Shown piece by piece: positions 25,760 through 33,005 of a stretch of DNA of 64,000 bases. The notes beneath the pieces were generated by a model. That model was not told where the DNA came from. It made no database searches and saw only the letters and a list, made by a program, of their open reading frames with translations. The stretch's first letter is position 1. Each line of letters starts with the position of its first letter. The translations under genes were made by a program, and so were the position numbers. The DNA is from Halorubellus sp. JP-L1 (GTDB lineage Archaea > Halobacteriota > Halobacteria > Halobacteriales > Natrialbaceae), in assembly GCF_011440375.1 (NCBI RefSeq), contig NZ_JAAOIR010000001.1, forward strand, positions 1,302,001 to 1,366,000, written 5' to 3'.

Positions 25760-25939
25760 ATGTCGATCATCGACCGCGTCAAGTCCATGTTCGGGACCGA
25801 ACAGCGGACGTTCGAGTACTGGTGCACGAACTGCGAGTCGACGTTCGAATCGCCGAAGTCGGACATGTCCACGGTGAGCTGTCCCAGCTGCGGCGAGACG
25901 CGCGTCCGGTCGGCCGCGACCGTCAAAACCGCTCAGTGA
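25760..25939 (+). CDS. Small zinc-ribbon protein (59 aa)
   Basis: This encodes 59 residues: a short amphipathic start (MSIIDRVKSMFG) and then a four-cysteine zinc ribbon with CTNC and CPSC spaced 19 residues apart. A TATA-like element overlapped by a dyad lies upstream. The stop TGA is the first of a 14-bp tandem repeat in which TGA recurs. Such small ribbon proteins are numerous in haloarchaea; function is unknown, possibly protein or nucleic-acid binding. Confidence 0.75.
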   Translation: MSIIDRVKSMFGTEQRTFEYWCTNCESTFESPKSDMSTVSCPSCGETRVRSAATVKTAQ

Positions 25940-25985
25940 ACCCCGCTCAGTGAACCCCGCTCAGTGAACCCCGCTTAGTGAACCG
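25932..25985 (+). repeat. 14-bp tandem repeat that reiterates the stop codon
   Basis: The unit CTCAGTGAACCCCG starts at 25932 and is present three times, with a fourth diverged copy (CTTAGTGAACCGCC). The genuine stop of the 59-aa zinc-ribbon gene is the TGA in the first unit. Confidence 0.85.
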
Positions 25986-26121
25986 CCTCGGAGTCAAGCT
26001 CCGGGGCACTCGCTCGCTCATCTGTAGAGACCACTGCGACGAAACCGGCGGGGGCGACGGGAACGGTGAGACGGGACCGTGACCTGGTGGTCGGCTACGT
26101 GAGACGGGACCGGATGGTGTA

Positions 26122-26760
26122 CTACTGTCCTTCCAGAACGTCCGTGAACGCCTCGACGCGGTAGTCGCCGCGCACGCAGTGCCCGCGGCGCTCGTGGCCG
26201 TGCCGTTCGACGTGGATGGCGTCGAGGCCGGCGTTCCACGCCGCGCCGACGTCGTTGCTGCCGTCGCCCGCGAGCACGCCAGCGTCGTCGCCGTCCACGC
26301 CGAGGCCGTCGCGAGCGAGTTCCACGGGCGCCGGGTCGGGCTTCCAGCCGGTGTCGTCGTCGCAGCAGACGACCACGTCGAACCAGTCCGCGACGTCCAG
26401 GTGCTCGAGGACGGGATCGGCGAGGAACCGCTGGCAGTGCGTGACCAACCCGACCGGCCGGTCGAGATCGCCGACGAACGCCGCGTCCTCGTGCAGGAAC
26501 GTGTGCTCGGCGCGCGTCTGCGGGTCCTCCTCGGCGTGGAACGCCCGCCAGAACGCCTCCGGATCGATACCGTACTCGTGGAGCTGTGGGTTACGCGGCC
26601 CCGTGAGACCGTGCCAGAGCACGTACGCCTCCCGGTCCGAGAACTCGCGACCGAGGCGGTCCCCGACCCGATCGAAGACGTCGCGCGTGTACGACCACTC
26701 CGCGTCCACGAGCGTCCCATCGAGGTCGAACAACCAGTAATCGTACGCGTCGGCAACCAT
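26122..26760 (-). CDS. HAD-superfamily hydrolase
   Basis: A 212-residue HAD phosphatase. Motif I is WLFDLDGTLVDAEW near residue 9, with the nucleophile Asp and the acid Asp. Motif II is GLVTHCQRF near 105. Motif III is WKPDPAPVELA near 139, and motif IV is VLAGDGSNDVGAAWNAG near 160. The helical cap follows motif I, as in phosphoglycolate phosphatase-like proteins. The substrate is unknown. Start is the ATG at 26760. Confidence 0.85.
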   Translation of the reverse strand: MVADAYDYWLFDLDGTLVDAEWSYTRDVFDRVGDRLGREFSDREAYVLWHGLTGPRNPQLHEYGIDPEAFWRAFHAEEDPQTRAEHTFLHEDAAFVGDLDRPVGLVTHCQRFLADPVLEHLDVADWFDVVVCCDDDTGWKPDPAPVELARDGLGVDGDDAGVLAGDGSNDVGAAWNAGLDAIHVERHGHERRGHCVRGDYRVEAFTDVLEGQ

Positions 26761-26832
26761 CGGACGGAACTAGCGCCGGCAGCGATAAAGTGTCTTCCGG
26801 AGGGCTGCGAAACGTTCGCGTGGACACGGACA

Positions 26833-26874
26833 GTCGGGACCCAGGGCCGGTCAGTCCGAACCCAGGCTCGGTCA
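26833..26874 (-). repeat. 21-bp tandem repeat that reiterates the stop codon
   Basis: On the minus strand the LWR-salt stop TGA begins a 21-bp unit (TGACCGAGCCTGGGTTCGGAC). It is followed by a second unit (TGACCGGCCCTGGGTCCCGAC), again starting with TGA. A third start is TGTCCG. Confidence 0.8.
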
Positions 26875-27246
26875 GTCAGTAGCGACGACGTCGATGCTGC
26901 TCCCGAGGTACTTGGAGAGCGCGTCGTCGACCGAGTCCGCCTTGAAGGGCTCGAGGTCGTCGGCGACGGCGTCCCGGAGCGCGGCGACGTACTCGCGGTC
27001 CGCGCGGAGGCTCCGGAAGTCGACGGACTCGACCGGCACGCCGAGTTCGTCCTCGACGATCCGACGCGCGTGCTCGTGGTCGTTCACCTCGCCGCGCCAG
27101 AGGGTGTCGCGGAAGAACAGCCAGCCGTCGGTCCCGGGCTCGGGCGCCGCGTACCGGAGCGTCGTCTCGAACGACGACGGCGACAGCGAGACGCGGTCGC
27201 TCGCGTCCGCGCGGAACCGAACCCGGAACACGTACGCCCCCCGCAT
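26872..27246 (-). CDS. LWR-salt protein
   Basis: A 124-residue protein matching the halophile-specific family named after its LWR motif. The motif appears here as WLFFRDTLWRGEVND near residues 42-56. It begins MRGAYVFRVRFRADAS, a beta strand. Function is unknown. It is followed on the other side by the PCD-like gene, 22 bp upstream on the same strand. Its stop codon opens a 21-bp tandem repeat. Confidence 0.8.
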   Translation of the reverse strand: MRGAYVFRVRFRADASDRVSLSPSSFETTLRYAAPEPGTDGWLFFRDTLWRGEVNDHEHARRIVEDELGVPVESVDFRSLRADREYVAALRDAVADDLEPFKADSVDDALSKYLGSSIDVVATD

Positions 27247-27268
27247 GCTCGACGCTCGAGAAACGCCG

Positions 27269-27547
27269 TCAGGCGGTCTCCTTGTTGAGAATCTCCGCCA
27301 TCTCGACGTCCTTCTCCGTGATCCCGCCCTCCTCGTGACTCGTGAGGCGAACCTCGACCTCCTCGTACCGGATGCGGATCTCGGGGTGGTGGTACTGGGC
27401 TTCGGCGATCTCGCCCGTGAGCTGCGCGAAGTTCACGCCCTTCATGTAGTCGTCGAACTCGAAAGTTCGAACGATCTCGTCGCCCTCCTGCGACCAGCCC
27501 TCGGGGAGCCGTTCCTCGATCTCGTCGTCGTCCAGCACGTCTGCCAT
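27269..27547 (-). CDS. 4a-hydroxytetrahydrobiopterin dehydratase (PCD/DCoH family)
   Basis: A 92-residue protein of the pterin-4a-carbinolamine dehydratase family. The catalytic AEAQYHHPEIRI block with the HHP motif lies near residues 48-59, and TSHEEGGITEKD follows. The enzyme recycles hydroxylated tetrahydrobiopterin. Many archaea carry it without a known aromatic amino acid hydroxylase, so it may have another pterin role. The ATG at 27547 was preferred over one 33 nt upstream that lacks homology. Confidence 0.9.
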   Translation of the reverse strand: MADVLDDDEIEERLPEGWSQEGDEIVRTFEFDDYMKGVNFAQLTGEIAEAQYHHPEIRIRYEEVEVRLTSHEEGGITEKDVEMAEILNKETA

Positions 27548-27661
27548 GCGCCGAACATCGTGACCAGAGGGCATAATCATTGGGGCGCAGGCTGCGCGTC
27601 GCCGCCCTCGAGTCGTCGAAAGCGACGTCAGTCGCCGGTTCGCCGGCGCGACCGCGAGCCG

Positions 27662-28582
27662 TCAGTCCGCCGGTTCGCTCCCAGCGAGGTCCTCCGCGTC
27701 CGCTCGCTCGCGCTGTGGGAGCGCGTCCCGGAACCGGTCGACGACCGCGCGCGCCTCCTCGAGTTCCGCGTTCCCGAACGCTCGAACGAGCGCGAGCGCT
27801 CGCCGCGCTCGCGTCCGCCGCCAGGACTGCTCGCGGTTCTCGTACGTGCGGATCGCCCTGAGGAAGTCGACCTTCGAGAACTCCGGCCAGTACGGCGCAC
27901 AGAAGAACACCGCCGCCTCGTTCCCGTTCGCGTGCCACGGCAGGAAGTTCGACGTCCGCTCGTCCCCGCCCGTGCGGATGATGAGGTCGACGTCACGCAC
28001 CGGACAGTCGTACAGCCGGTCCTCGACCGTCGCCACGTCCACGTCCCCCGGCGCGAGTTCGCCAGCGGCGACGTCCTCGACGACGCCACGAGCGGCGTGC
28101 AGGAGCTCGTTCCGGCCGCCGTACGCGACCGCGACGTTCAGCACGAACCGGTCGTGCTCTCGCGTTCGTTCCTCCGCGTACCGCGCCGCCGACCGGACGC
28201 GCTCGGGGAGCATCTCGTCGTCGCCGATGACGCGCACGCACACCTCGTTGTCGTGCACGCCCTCGGCGTCCGCGAACTCGCGGAGCTTCTTCGCGAGCAG
28301 GTCGAACAGCGGTTCGCGCTCCTCGGGCGGCCGGTCGAAGTTCTCCGTCGAGAACGCGTACAGCGTCAGTTCCTCGACGCCGACGTCCTGGCACCACTTG
28401 AGGACGTCCTCGGTCGTCTGCGCTCCCGCCCGATGGCCGTCTGGGGCGTCGTCGCCGCGCTTCCGAGCGTACCGCCGGTTCCCGTCCATGATGACGGCGA
28501 CGTGCGTCGGCGACCCAGAGATCTCGCGCCGAAGCAGGTGCTCGTAGCCCGCCTGCAGTCGGTCCTCGAGCCACGTTCGCAT
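27662..28582 (-). CDS. uppS: cis-Prenyltransferase (undecaprenyl diphosphate synthase family)
   Basis: A 306-residue cis-isoprenyl diphosphate synthase. The catalytic P-loop-like block is HVAVIMDGNRRYARKRG near residues 27-43, then DGHRAGAQTTEDVLKWC, and YAFSTENFDRP near 81. The conserved C-terminal RTGGDERTSNFLPW follows near residue 205. It makes long-chain polyprenyl diphosphates for dolichol-type lipid carriers used in glycosylation. Residues after about 250 form a helical extension. A TATA-like ACATATCC lies 28 bp before the ATG at 28582. Confidence 0.93.
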   Translation of the reverse strand: MRTWLEDRLQAGYEHLLRREISGSPTHVAVIMDGNRRYARKRGDDAPDGHRAGAQTTEDVLKWCQDVGVEELTLYAFSTENFDRPPEEREPLFDLLAKKLREFADAEGVHDNEVCVRVIGDDEMLPERVRSAARYAEERTREHDRFVLNVAVAYGGRNELLHAARGVVEDVAAGELAPGDVDVATVEDRLYDCPVRDVDLIIRTGGDERTSNFLPWHANGNEAAVFFCAPYWPEFSKVDFLRAIRTYENREQSWRRTRARRALALVRAFGNAELEEARAVVDRFRDALPQRERADAEDLAGSEPAD

Positions 28583-28605
28583 CTACAGTATGCATGTTCG
28601 ACCGC

Positions 28606-28613
28606 GGATATGT
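28606..28613 (-). promoter_or_regulatory. TATA-like box for uppS
   Basis: ACATATCC on the minus strand is centred about 27 bp before the uppS ATG. Confidence 0.5.
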
Positions 28614-28794
28614 GTCTTCTGCTTGGCATCGCCCTCTCACGCACCGACCGAGTTCGTTCGGGACTGGGTTCGTTCGCGACCGACTCCGGTTCGACGCCGC
28701 CTTTCGCGCTGGCCCCGACCCATTTCTCACGCCAGAAGCCGCCGTACGTCCAGGTAGCCCCCCCGATACCCGCGAGAACGGCGTTTCGGACAAA

Positions 28795-28804
28795 TTTATG
28801 TATT
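28795..28804 (+). promoter_or_regulatory. TATA-like box for the cold-shock gene
   Basis: TTTATGTATT is centred about 28 bp before the ATG at 28828, fitting a leaderless transcript. Confidence 0.6.
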
Positions 28805-28827
28805 AGGACTCCCTCTCTCGGGGTGCA

Positions 28828-29022
28828 ATGGCGAAAGGCGAGGTTGACTTCTTCAACGACACTGGTGGCTACGGTTTCATCGATACCGACGAATCCGACG
28901 AGGACGTGTTCTTCCACATGGAGGACATCGGCGGTCCGGACCTCGAAGAGGGGCAGGAGGTCGAGTTCGACATCGTGCAGGCCGACAAGGGCCCGCGCGC
29001 CGAGAACCTGACCCGCCTCTAA
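28828..29022 (+). CDS. cspA: Cold-shock protein
   Basis: A 64-residue OB-fold cold-shock domain. RNP1-like GGYGFIDTD and RNP2-like VFFHMEDI are present, and the length is typical. Lys is replaced by many acidic residues, as in other haloarchaeal Csp proteins. It binds single-stranded RNA/DNA and may act as an RNA chaperone. A strong TATA-like box precedes it. A hairpin with about 6+8 bp stems lies 90 bp downstream. Confidence 0.94.
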   Translation: MAKGEVDFFNDTGGYGFIDTDESDEDVFFHMEDIGGPDLEEGQEVEFDIVQADKGPRAENLTRL

Positions 29023-29114
29023 GTCGGTTCGATACCACCAGTTGCGGTAGCGGTTCCGGGCGGTGGCGGTACTCGTCTCCTCTCGCGAAGCGGACTTCGG
29101 TTATTTTCGACACG

Positions 29115-29147
29115 CCCCGGGCGAGCGCGTTCGCGCTCGCTCCGGGG
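29115..29147. repeat. Strong hairpin downstream of the cold-shock gene
   Basis: An inner perfect stem GCGAGCGCG-tt-CGCGCTCGC is continued outward by CCCCGG paired with CCGGGG. It may be a transcription end or processing structure. Confidence 0.65.
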
Positions 29148-29167
29148 GTGTCCCGGTCCTCGCAGTC

Positions 29168-29220
29168 GAAGAGCGACGGCTCCTCGCGGTTCGCGAGCGA
29201 CGGCTCCTCGCGACGGGGAA
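29168..29220 (+). repeat. Direct repeats of GAGCGACGGCTCCTCGCG
   Basis: Two near-perfect copies of an 18-bp unit (GAGCGACGGCTCCTCGCG) lie between the cspA hairpin and the next gene. A third, degenerate form (GAAGCGAGGGCTCGC) follows. No gene is seen between 29023 and 29295. Confidence 0.6.
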
Positions 29221-29295
29221 GCGAGGGCTCGCAGCGAGGCAGCCGGCGTGCGCGAATCGTGAAGCGTTTACTCTCGGCCCCGGAACGGTCGTGAC

Positions 29296-29703
29296 ATGAC
29301 CGAGACGCTCGACGACGACCTCTATCGGCGGACGAAAGCGCTCCTCGAACCCGGCGACGTGGCGCTGAACGGCGTCGTCGTCCACACCGACTACGACGGC
29401 CAGTCCGACGTCCAGATGATGCAGGCGACGCTCGACGTCGCGGACGTCATCGCCGAACACAGCGGCCACGACCCCGAGGACGTGTACGTCGAGAGCGGGA
29501 ACGACGACCCGAACTTCTCCTCGAACCAGCACCAGGGCCTCACCATCGACGACGAGGAGTTCGTGTGGGAGTGCCAGCAACTCCTGCGCGAGGGGAGCTT
29601 CGACATCGTCATCTACTACCTCGCCGAGGCGGACCACGACGCGATCGTCGCCGGCGTCGAGGACCTCGGGTTCGACGTGACGGGCGTCCGCGGCGACGAG
29701 TAG
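29296..29703 (+). CDS. Conserved haloarchaeal protein (DUF5778-like)
   Basis: A 135-residue acidic protein resembling the haloarchaeal DUF5778 family. Its core YRRTKALLEPGDVALNG, SGNDDPNFSSNQHQGLTI and EEFVWECQQLLREG are strongly patterned. The C-terminus alternates strands and helix (FDIVIYYLAEADHDAI). Function is unknown. It precedes the heme operon by 115 bp on the same strand. Confidence 0.75.
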   Translation: MTETLDDDLYRRTKALLEPGDVALNGVVVHTDYDGQSDVQMMQATLDVADVIAEHSGHDPEDVYVESGNDDPNFSSNQHQGLTIDDEEFVWECQQLLREGSFDIVIYYLAEADHDAIVAGVEDLGFDVTGVRGDE

Positions 29704-29786
29704 GCCGCGAGCCATCGGGGACTCCGTTTGGCGGGTGTTTCGAGCCAGATGCGTCTGGTTTCGCGTGCTCGAAAGACCCGCGTTCC

Positions 29787-29792
29787 TTATAC
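29787..29792 (+). promoter_or_regulatory. TATA-like box of the heme operon
   Basis: TTATAC is centred 28 bp before the ATG at 29818 and probably drives the three-gene operon. Confidence 0.6.
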
Positions 29793-29817
29793 GGTCTCGG
29801 GACTGACAGCCTAGGAA

Positions 29818-30990
29818 ATGGGACGGGGAGAGGTCGACTACGAGCTGGACGACGTGGATCGCGCGGTCGTGAACGCGTTCCAGGGCGGGTTCCCCGTCGT
29901 GGAGCGGCCGTTCGAGCCGGCGGCGGCGGCGCTGCGCGAGCGCGCGATCGACGTCGAGGCCGACGAGCTGCTGGCGCGCGTTCGGACGCTGGACGACGAG
30001 GGCGTGCTGTCGCGGTTCGGGCCGCTCGTGAACGCCCAGGAGATCGGTGGGGCGGCGACGCTCGTCGCGATGCACGCGCCGGAGGACCGCTTCGAGGAGG
30101 TCGTCGAGGCGGTGAACGCGCATCGGGAGGTCGCGCACAACTACAAGCGCGAGCATCCCCACCTGAACGTGTGGTTCGTCGTGAGCGTCGCGGACCCCGA
30201 GCGCGTCGAGTCGGTGCTCGCGGAGATCGAGGCCGAGACCGGTCAGGAGACGTACAACCTGCCGAAGCAGGAGGAGTTCCGCGTGGAGGCGAAGTTCCTC
30301 GTCGACGGGCCGGTTCCCGAGGGCGACGTCGACCTCGCCTCGCTCGGGCCGAGTCCGGCGCCGTCGGGCCGCGGGACGCTGACGCCCGAGGAGCGCGACC
30401 TCGTGCTCGAGGTCCAGGACGGCCTGCCGGTGACGGCGACGCCGTACCGGGACGTCGCCGAGCGCATCGGCGCGGACGTCACCTGGGTCCTGGAGACGCT
30501 CCGGCGGTTCGAGGTCGAGGGGAAGATCCGACGCATCGGGGTGGTGCCGAACCACTACGCGCTCGGGTACACGGAGAACGGGATGACGGTCTGGAACGTC
30601 CCGGACGACGTCGTAAGCGAGGTCGGACCGGCGGTCGCGAGTCTCGAGTTCGTGACGCACTGCTACGAGCGACCGCGCCACGAGGGCGTGTGGCCGTACA
30701 ACTTCTTCGCGATGACCCACGGCCGTAGCGAGGAAGAGAGCGCCGAGCGCGTCGAGCAGGTCCGAGAGGTGATGAGCGAGTACTGGGACGTCGGCGACGA
30801 GGACTGGGACACGCTGTTCTCGACGCGCATCCTGAAGAAGACGGGCATCCGGATGGCCGAGCGCGCGGACGCGAACACCGACGCGGACGCTGGCAAGGAG
30901 TCATCCTCGGACGAATCGACGGACGCGAACGAATCGTCGAACGCGGACGGATCGCCGACGGAGGAGTCGGCGGTGGACGCGTCGAGGTGA
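29818..30990 (+). CDS. Siroheme decarboxylase-like protein (AhbA/AhbB, Lrp/AsnC fold)
   Basis: A 390-residue protein with two Lrp/AsnC-type halves, matching siroheme decarboxylase subunits. Parts parallel the gene at 2332: GGFPVVERPFEP, RFGPLVNAQEIGG, AHNYKREHPHLNVWFV, GLPVTATPYRDV, RRIGVVPNHYALGY, CYERPRHEG and NFFAMTHG. The last 45 residues are a low-complexity acidic/serine tail absent from the other copy. Operon position before the precorrin-2 dehydrogenase-like gene and hemA supports a role on the siroheme-to-heme route. The two copies could be AhbA and AhbB acting as one enzyme. Confidence 0.85.
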   Translation: MGRGEVDYELDDVDRAVVNAFQGGFPVVERPFEPAAAALRERAIDVEADELLARVRTLDDEGVLSRFGPLVNAQEIGGAATLVAMHAPEDRFEEVVEAVNAHREVAHNYKREHPHLNVWFVVSVADPERVESVLAEIEAETGQETYNLPKQEEFRVEAKFLVDGPVPEGDVDLASLGPSPAPSGRGTLTPEERDLVLEVQDGLPVTATPYRDVAERIGADVTWVLETLRRFEVEGKIRRIGVVPNHYALGYTENGMTVWNVPDDVVSEVGPAVASLEFVTHCYERPRHEGVWPYNFFAMTHGRSEEESAERVEQVREVMSEYWDVGDEDWDTLFSTRILKKTGIRMAERADANTDADAGKESSSDESTDANESSNADGSPTEESAVDASR

Positions 30991-30994
30991 CCCT

Positions 30995-31648
30995 TTGATC
31001 CCGCTCTCCCACGACTTCGAGGGCGAGCGCGTGCTCGTCGTCGGCGGCGGTCGGGTCGGCGCGCGGAAGGCCCGCCGGTTCGCTGCCGAGGCCGACGTCG
31101 TGGTGGTGTCGCCGGGGTTCGCGGACGCGGCCTTCGGCGGCGCCGAGCGGATTCGTGCCGAGGTCGCGCCCGGGGACGTCCCCGGGTGGTTCGACCGCGT
31201 CGACCCCGTGCTCGCGGTCGCCGCGACCGACGACGGCGCGCTGAACGCGCGCGTCGAGAGCGTGGCGCACGAGCGGGGCGTGCTCGTGAACCGGACCGAC
31301 ACGCACGGCGGCCGTGATGCAGGGAGCGTCGTCGTGCCGGCGACGGTCCGGGACGACCCCGTGGTCGTCTCCATCGCGACCGGGGGCACGAGTCCCGCAC
31401 TCTCCCGGTACCTCCGCGAGCGCGTCGAGGACGAACTCGACGGCGCGGGCGCGATGGCCGAACTCACGGGCGCGCTCCGCGAGGACCTGCAGGCTCGCGG
31501 CGTCGACCCGGAGCGACGACGGGACGTGGTACGTGCTGTCGTGCGGTCGCCGGACGTTTGGACAACTTTACGTACCGGTAACGCGAAACCACGACAACTG
31601 ATTGACGACGTCCTCGCGGACGTCGCACCCGATCTCGCTAACTCATGA
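30995..31648 (+). CDS. Precorrin-2 dehydrogenase / sirohydrochlorin ferrochelatase-like protein, TTG start
   Basis: A 217-residue protein of the CysG N-terminal/Met8 type. The NAD site is VLVVGGGRVGARKARRFA near residues 13-30, and the catalytic region VPATVRDDPVVVSIATGGTSP lies near 113-133. It oxidises precorrin-2 to sirohydrochlorin with NAD and may insert iron, giving siroheme for the preceding enzyme. No ATG or GTG is in frame near the start, so the TTG at 30995, five bases after the previous stop, is the best start. Its stop overlaps the hemA ATG (ATGA). Confidence 0.88.
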   Translation: MIPLSHDFEGERVLVVGGGRVGARKARRFAAEADVVVVSPGFADAAFGGAERIRAEVAPGDVPGWFDRVDPVLAVAATDDGALNARVESVAHERGVLVNRTDTHGGRDAGSVVVPATVRDDPVVVSIATGGTSPALSRYLRERVEDELDGAGAMAELTGALREDLQARGVDPERRRDVVRAVVRSPDVWTTLRTGNAKPRQLIDDVLADVAPDLANS

Positions 31649-32976
31649 AGGACACAGGCGTCATCACGGGCGTTCGCGTCACACACAGCACCGGGAGCGT
31701 CGACGACGTGGCCGCGGCGAGTCGACGCGAGTCCGCGGCGGTGCTCGGGACGCTCGCCGCGACCGACGGGGTCGAGGAGGCGTTCGTCCTCCAGACGTGC
31801 AACCGGGCGGAAGCGTACGTCGTGACGACCGACGTGGGAACCGGCCGGGCGGCACTCGCCGAGTACGGCGCGGACGCCGCCGAGGACGCGCGCGTCGAGA
31901 TGAGCCACGAGGAGAGCCTCGAGCACCTGCTGCGGGTCGCGGCGGGCCTGGATTCGCTCGTACTCGGCGAGGATCAGGTGCTCGGGCAGGTCCGGGACGC
32001 CCTGGAGACCGCCCAGCAGGTCGGGACGGCGTCGGACATCCTGGAGGACGCGGTCCTGAAGGCGGTGCACGTCGGCGAGCGAGCGCGGACGGAGACGGAC
32101 GTGAACGAGGGCGTCGTGAGCCTCGGGTCGGCGGCGGCCGAGCGCGTCGCCGCCGAGCGAGACCTCGCGGGGGCGACGGCAGTGGTCGTGGGCGCGGGCG
32201 AGATGGGGACGCTCGCGGCGCGCGCGCTCGCCGACCGCGGCGTGGGCCGGGTCGTCGTCGCGAACCGCACCGTCTCGAACGCCGAGCACGTCGCGGGCGA
32301 ACTGGACGTCGAGACGGAGCCGGTTCCCTTGTCCGCACTCGATACCGTCCTGGACCGGGCGGACGTGGTGCTATCGGCGACGTCGAGCGACGAGTTCGTC
32401 GTCGAGGCGGGCGACCTCGACGGGGAGCGCGACGTGACGGTCGTCGACCTGGCGCAGCCCCGCGACGTCGACCCCGCGGTGGGCGACCTGTCGTCGGTGA
32501 GCGTGCACGACCTGGACACGCTCGAGGACCTGACCGCGGAGACCCGCGAGAACCGGCGGGAGGCGGCGGACGCGGTCGAGCGCATCGTCGGTCGCGAACT
32601 GGAGAACCTCCTCGAGCAGTTCAAGCGCCAGCGCGCGGACGAGGTCATCGCGGCGATGTACGAGTCCGCCGAGCGCGTCAAGGAGCGAGAGCTCGAGACG
32701 GCGCTGTCGAAGCTCGACCTCGACGACGCGGAGGCCGAGGTCGTCGAGTCGATGGCGGATTCGCTCGTCTCCCAGTTGCTGTCCGCGCCGACGAAGAGCC
32801 TGCGGGACGCGGCGGCGGACGACGACTGGTCGACGATCAACACGGCCCTACAGCTGTTCGACCCCGAGTTCGGGAGCGAGGGGATGCCGCCCGCTGTCGC
32901 AGCGATGCTGGCGGCCGACGACAGCGATGACGCGCCGAGCGAGCCGCCGCTCGGTGCGTTCACGGACGACGACTAG
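31645..32976 (+). CDS. hemA: Glutamyl-tRNA reductase
   Basis: A 443-residue glutamyl-tRNA reductase. The catalytic Cys lies in VLQTCNRAEAY near residue 52. The substrate site is SLVLGEDQVLGQVRDA near residue 105. The NADPH domain has VVVGAGEMGTLAARAL near residue 184, and the C-terminal dimerisation helices follow (about 300-400). It makes glutamate-1-semialdehyde, the first step of tetrapyrrole synthesis in archaea. Its ATG overlaps the preceding stop. The last 30 residues are an acidic tail. Confidence 0.96.
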   Translation: MKDTGVITGVRVTHSTGSVDDVAAASRRESAAVLGTLAATDGVEEAFVLQTCNRAEAYVVTTDVGTGRAALAEYGADAAEDARVEMSHEESLEHLLRVAAGLDSLVLGEDQVLGQVRDALETAQQVGTASDILEDAVLKAVHVGERARTETDVNEGVVSLGSAAAERVAAERDLAGATAVVVGAGEMGTLAARALADRGVGRVVVANRTVSNAEHVAGELDVETEPVPLSALDTVLDRADVVLSATSSDEFVVEAGDLDGERDVTVVDLAQPRDVDPAVGDLSSVSVHDLDTLEDLTAETRENRREAADAVERIVGRELENLLEQFKRQRADEVIAAMYESAERVKERELETALSKLDLDDAEAEVVESMADSLVSQLLSAPTKSLRDAAADDDWSTINTALQLFDPEFGSEGMPPAVAAMLAADDSDDAPSEPPLGAFTDDD

Positions 32977-33005
32977 GCGGTTCCGCGACGCGGTCGATCT
33001 CGATT

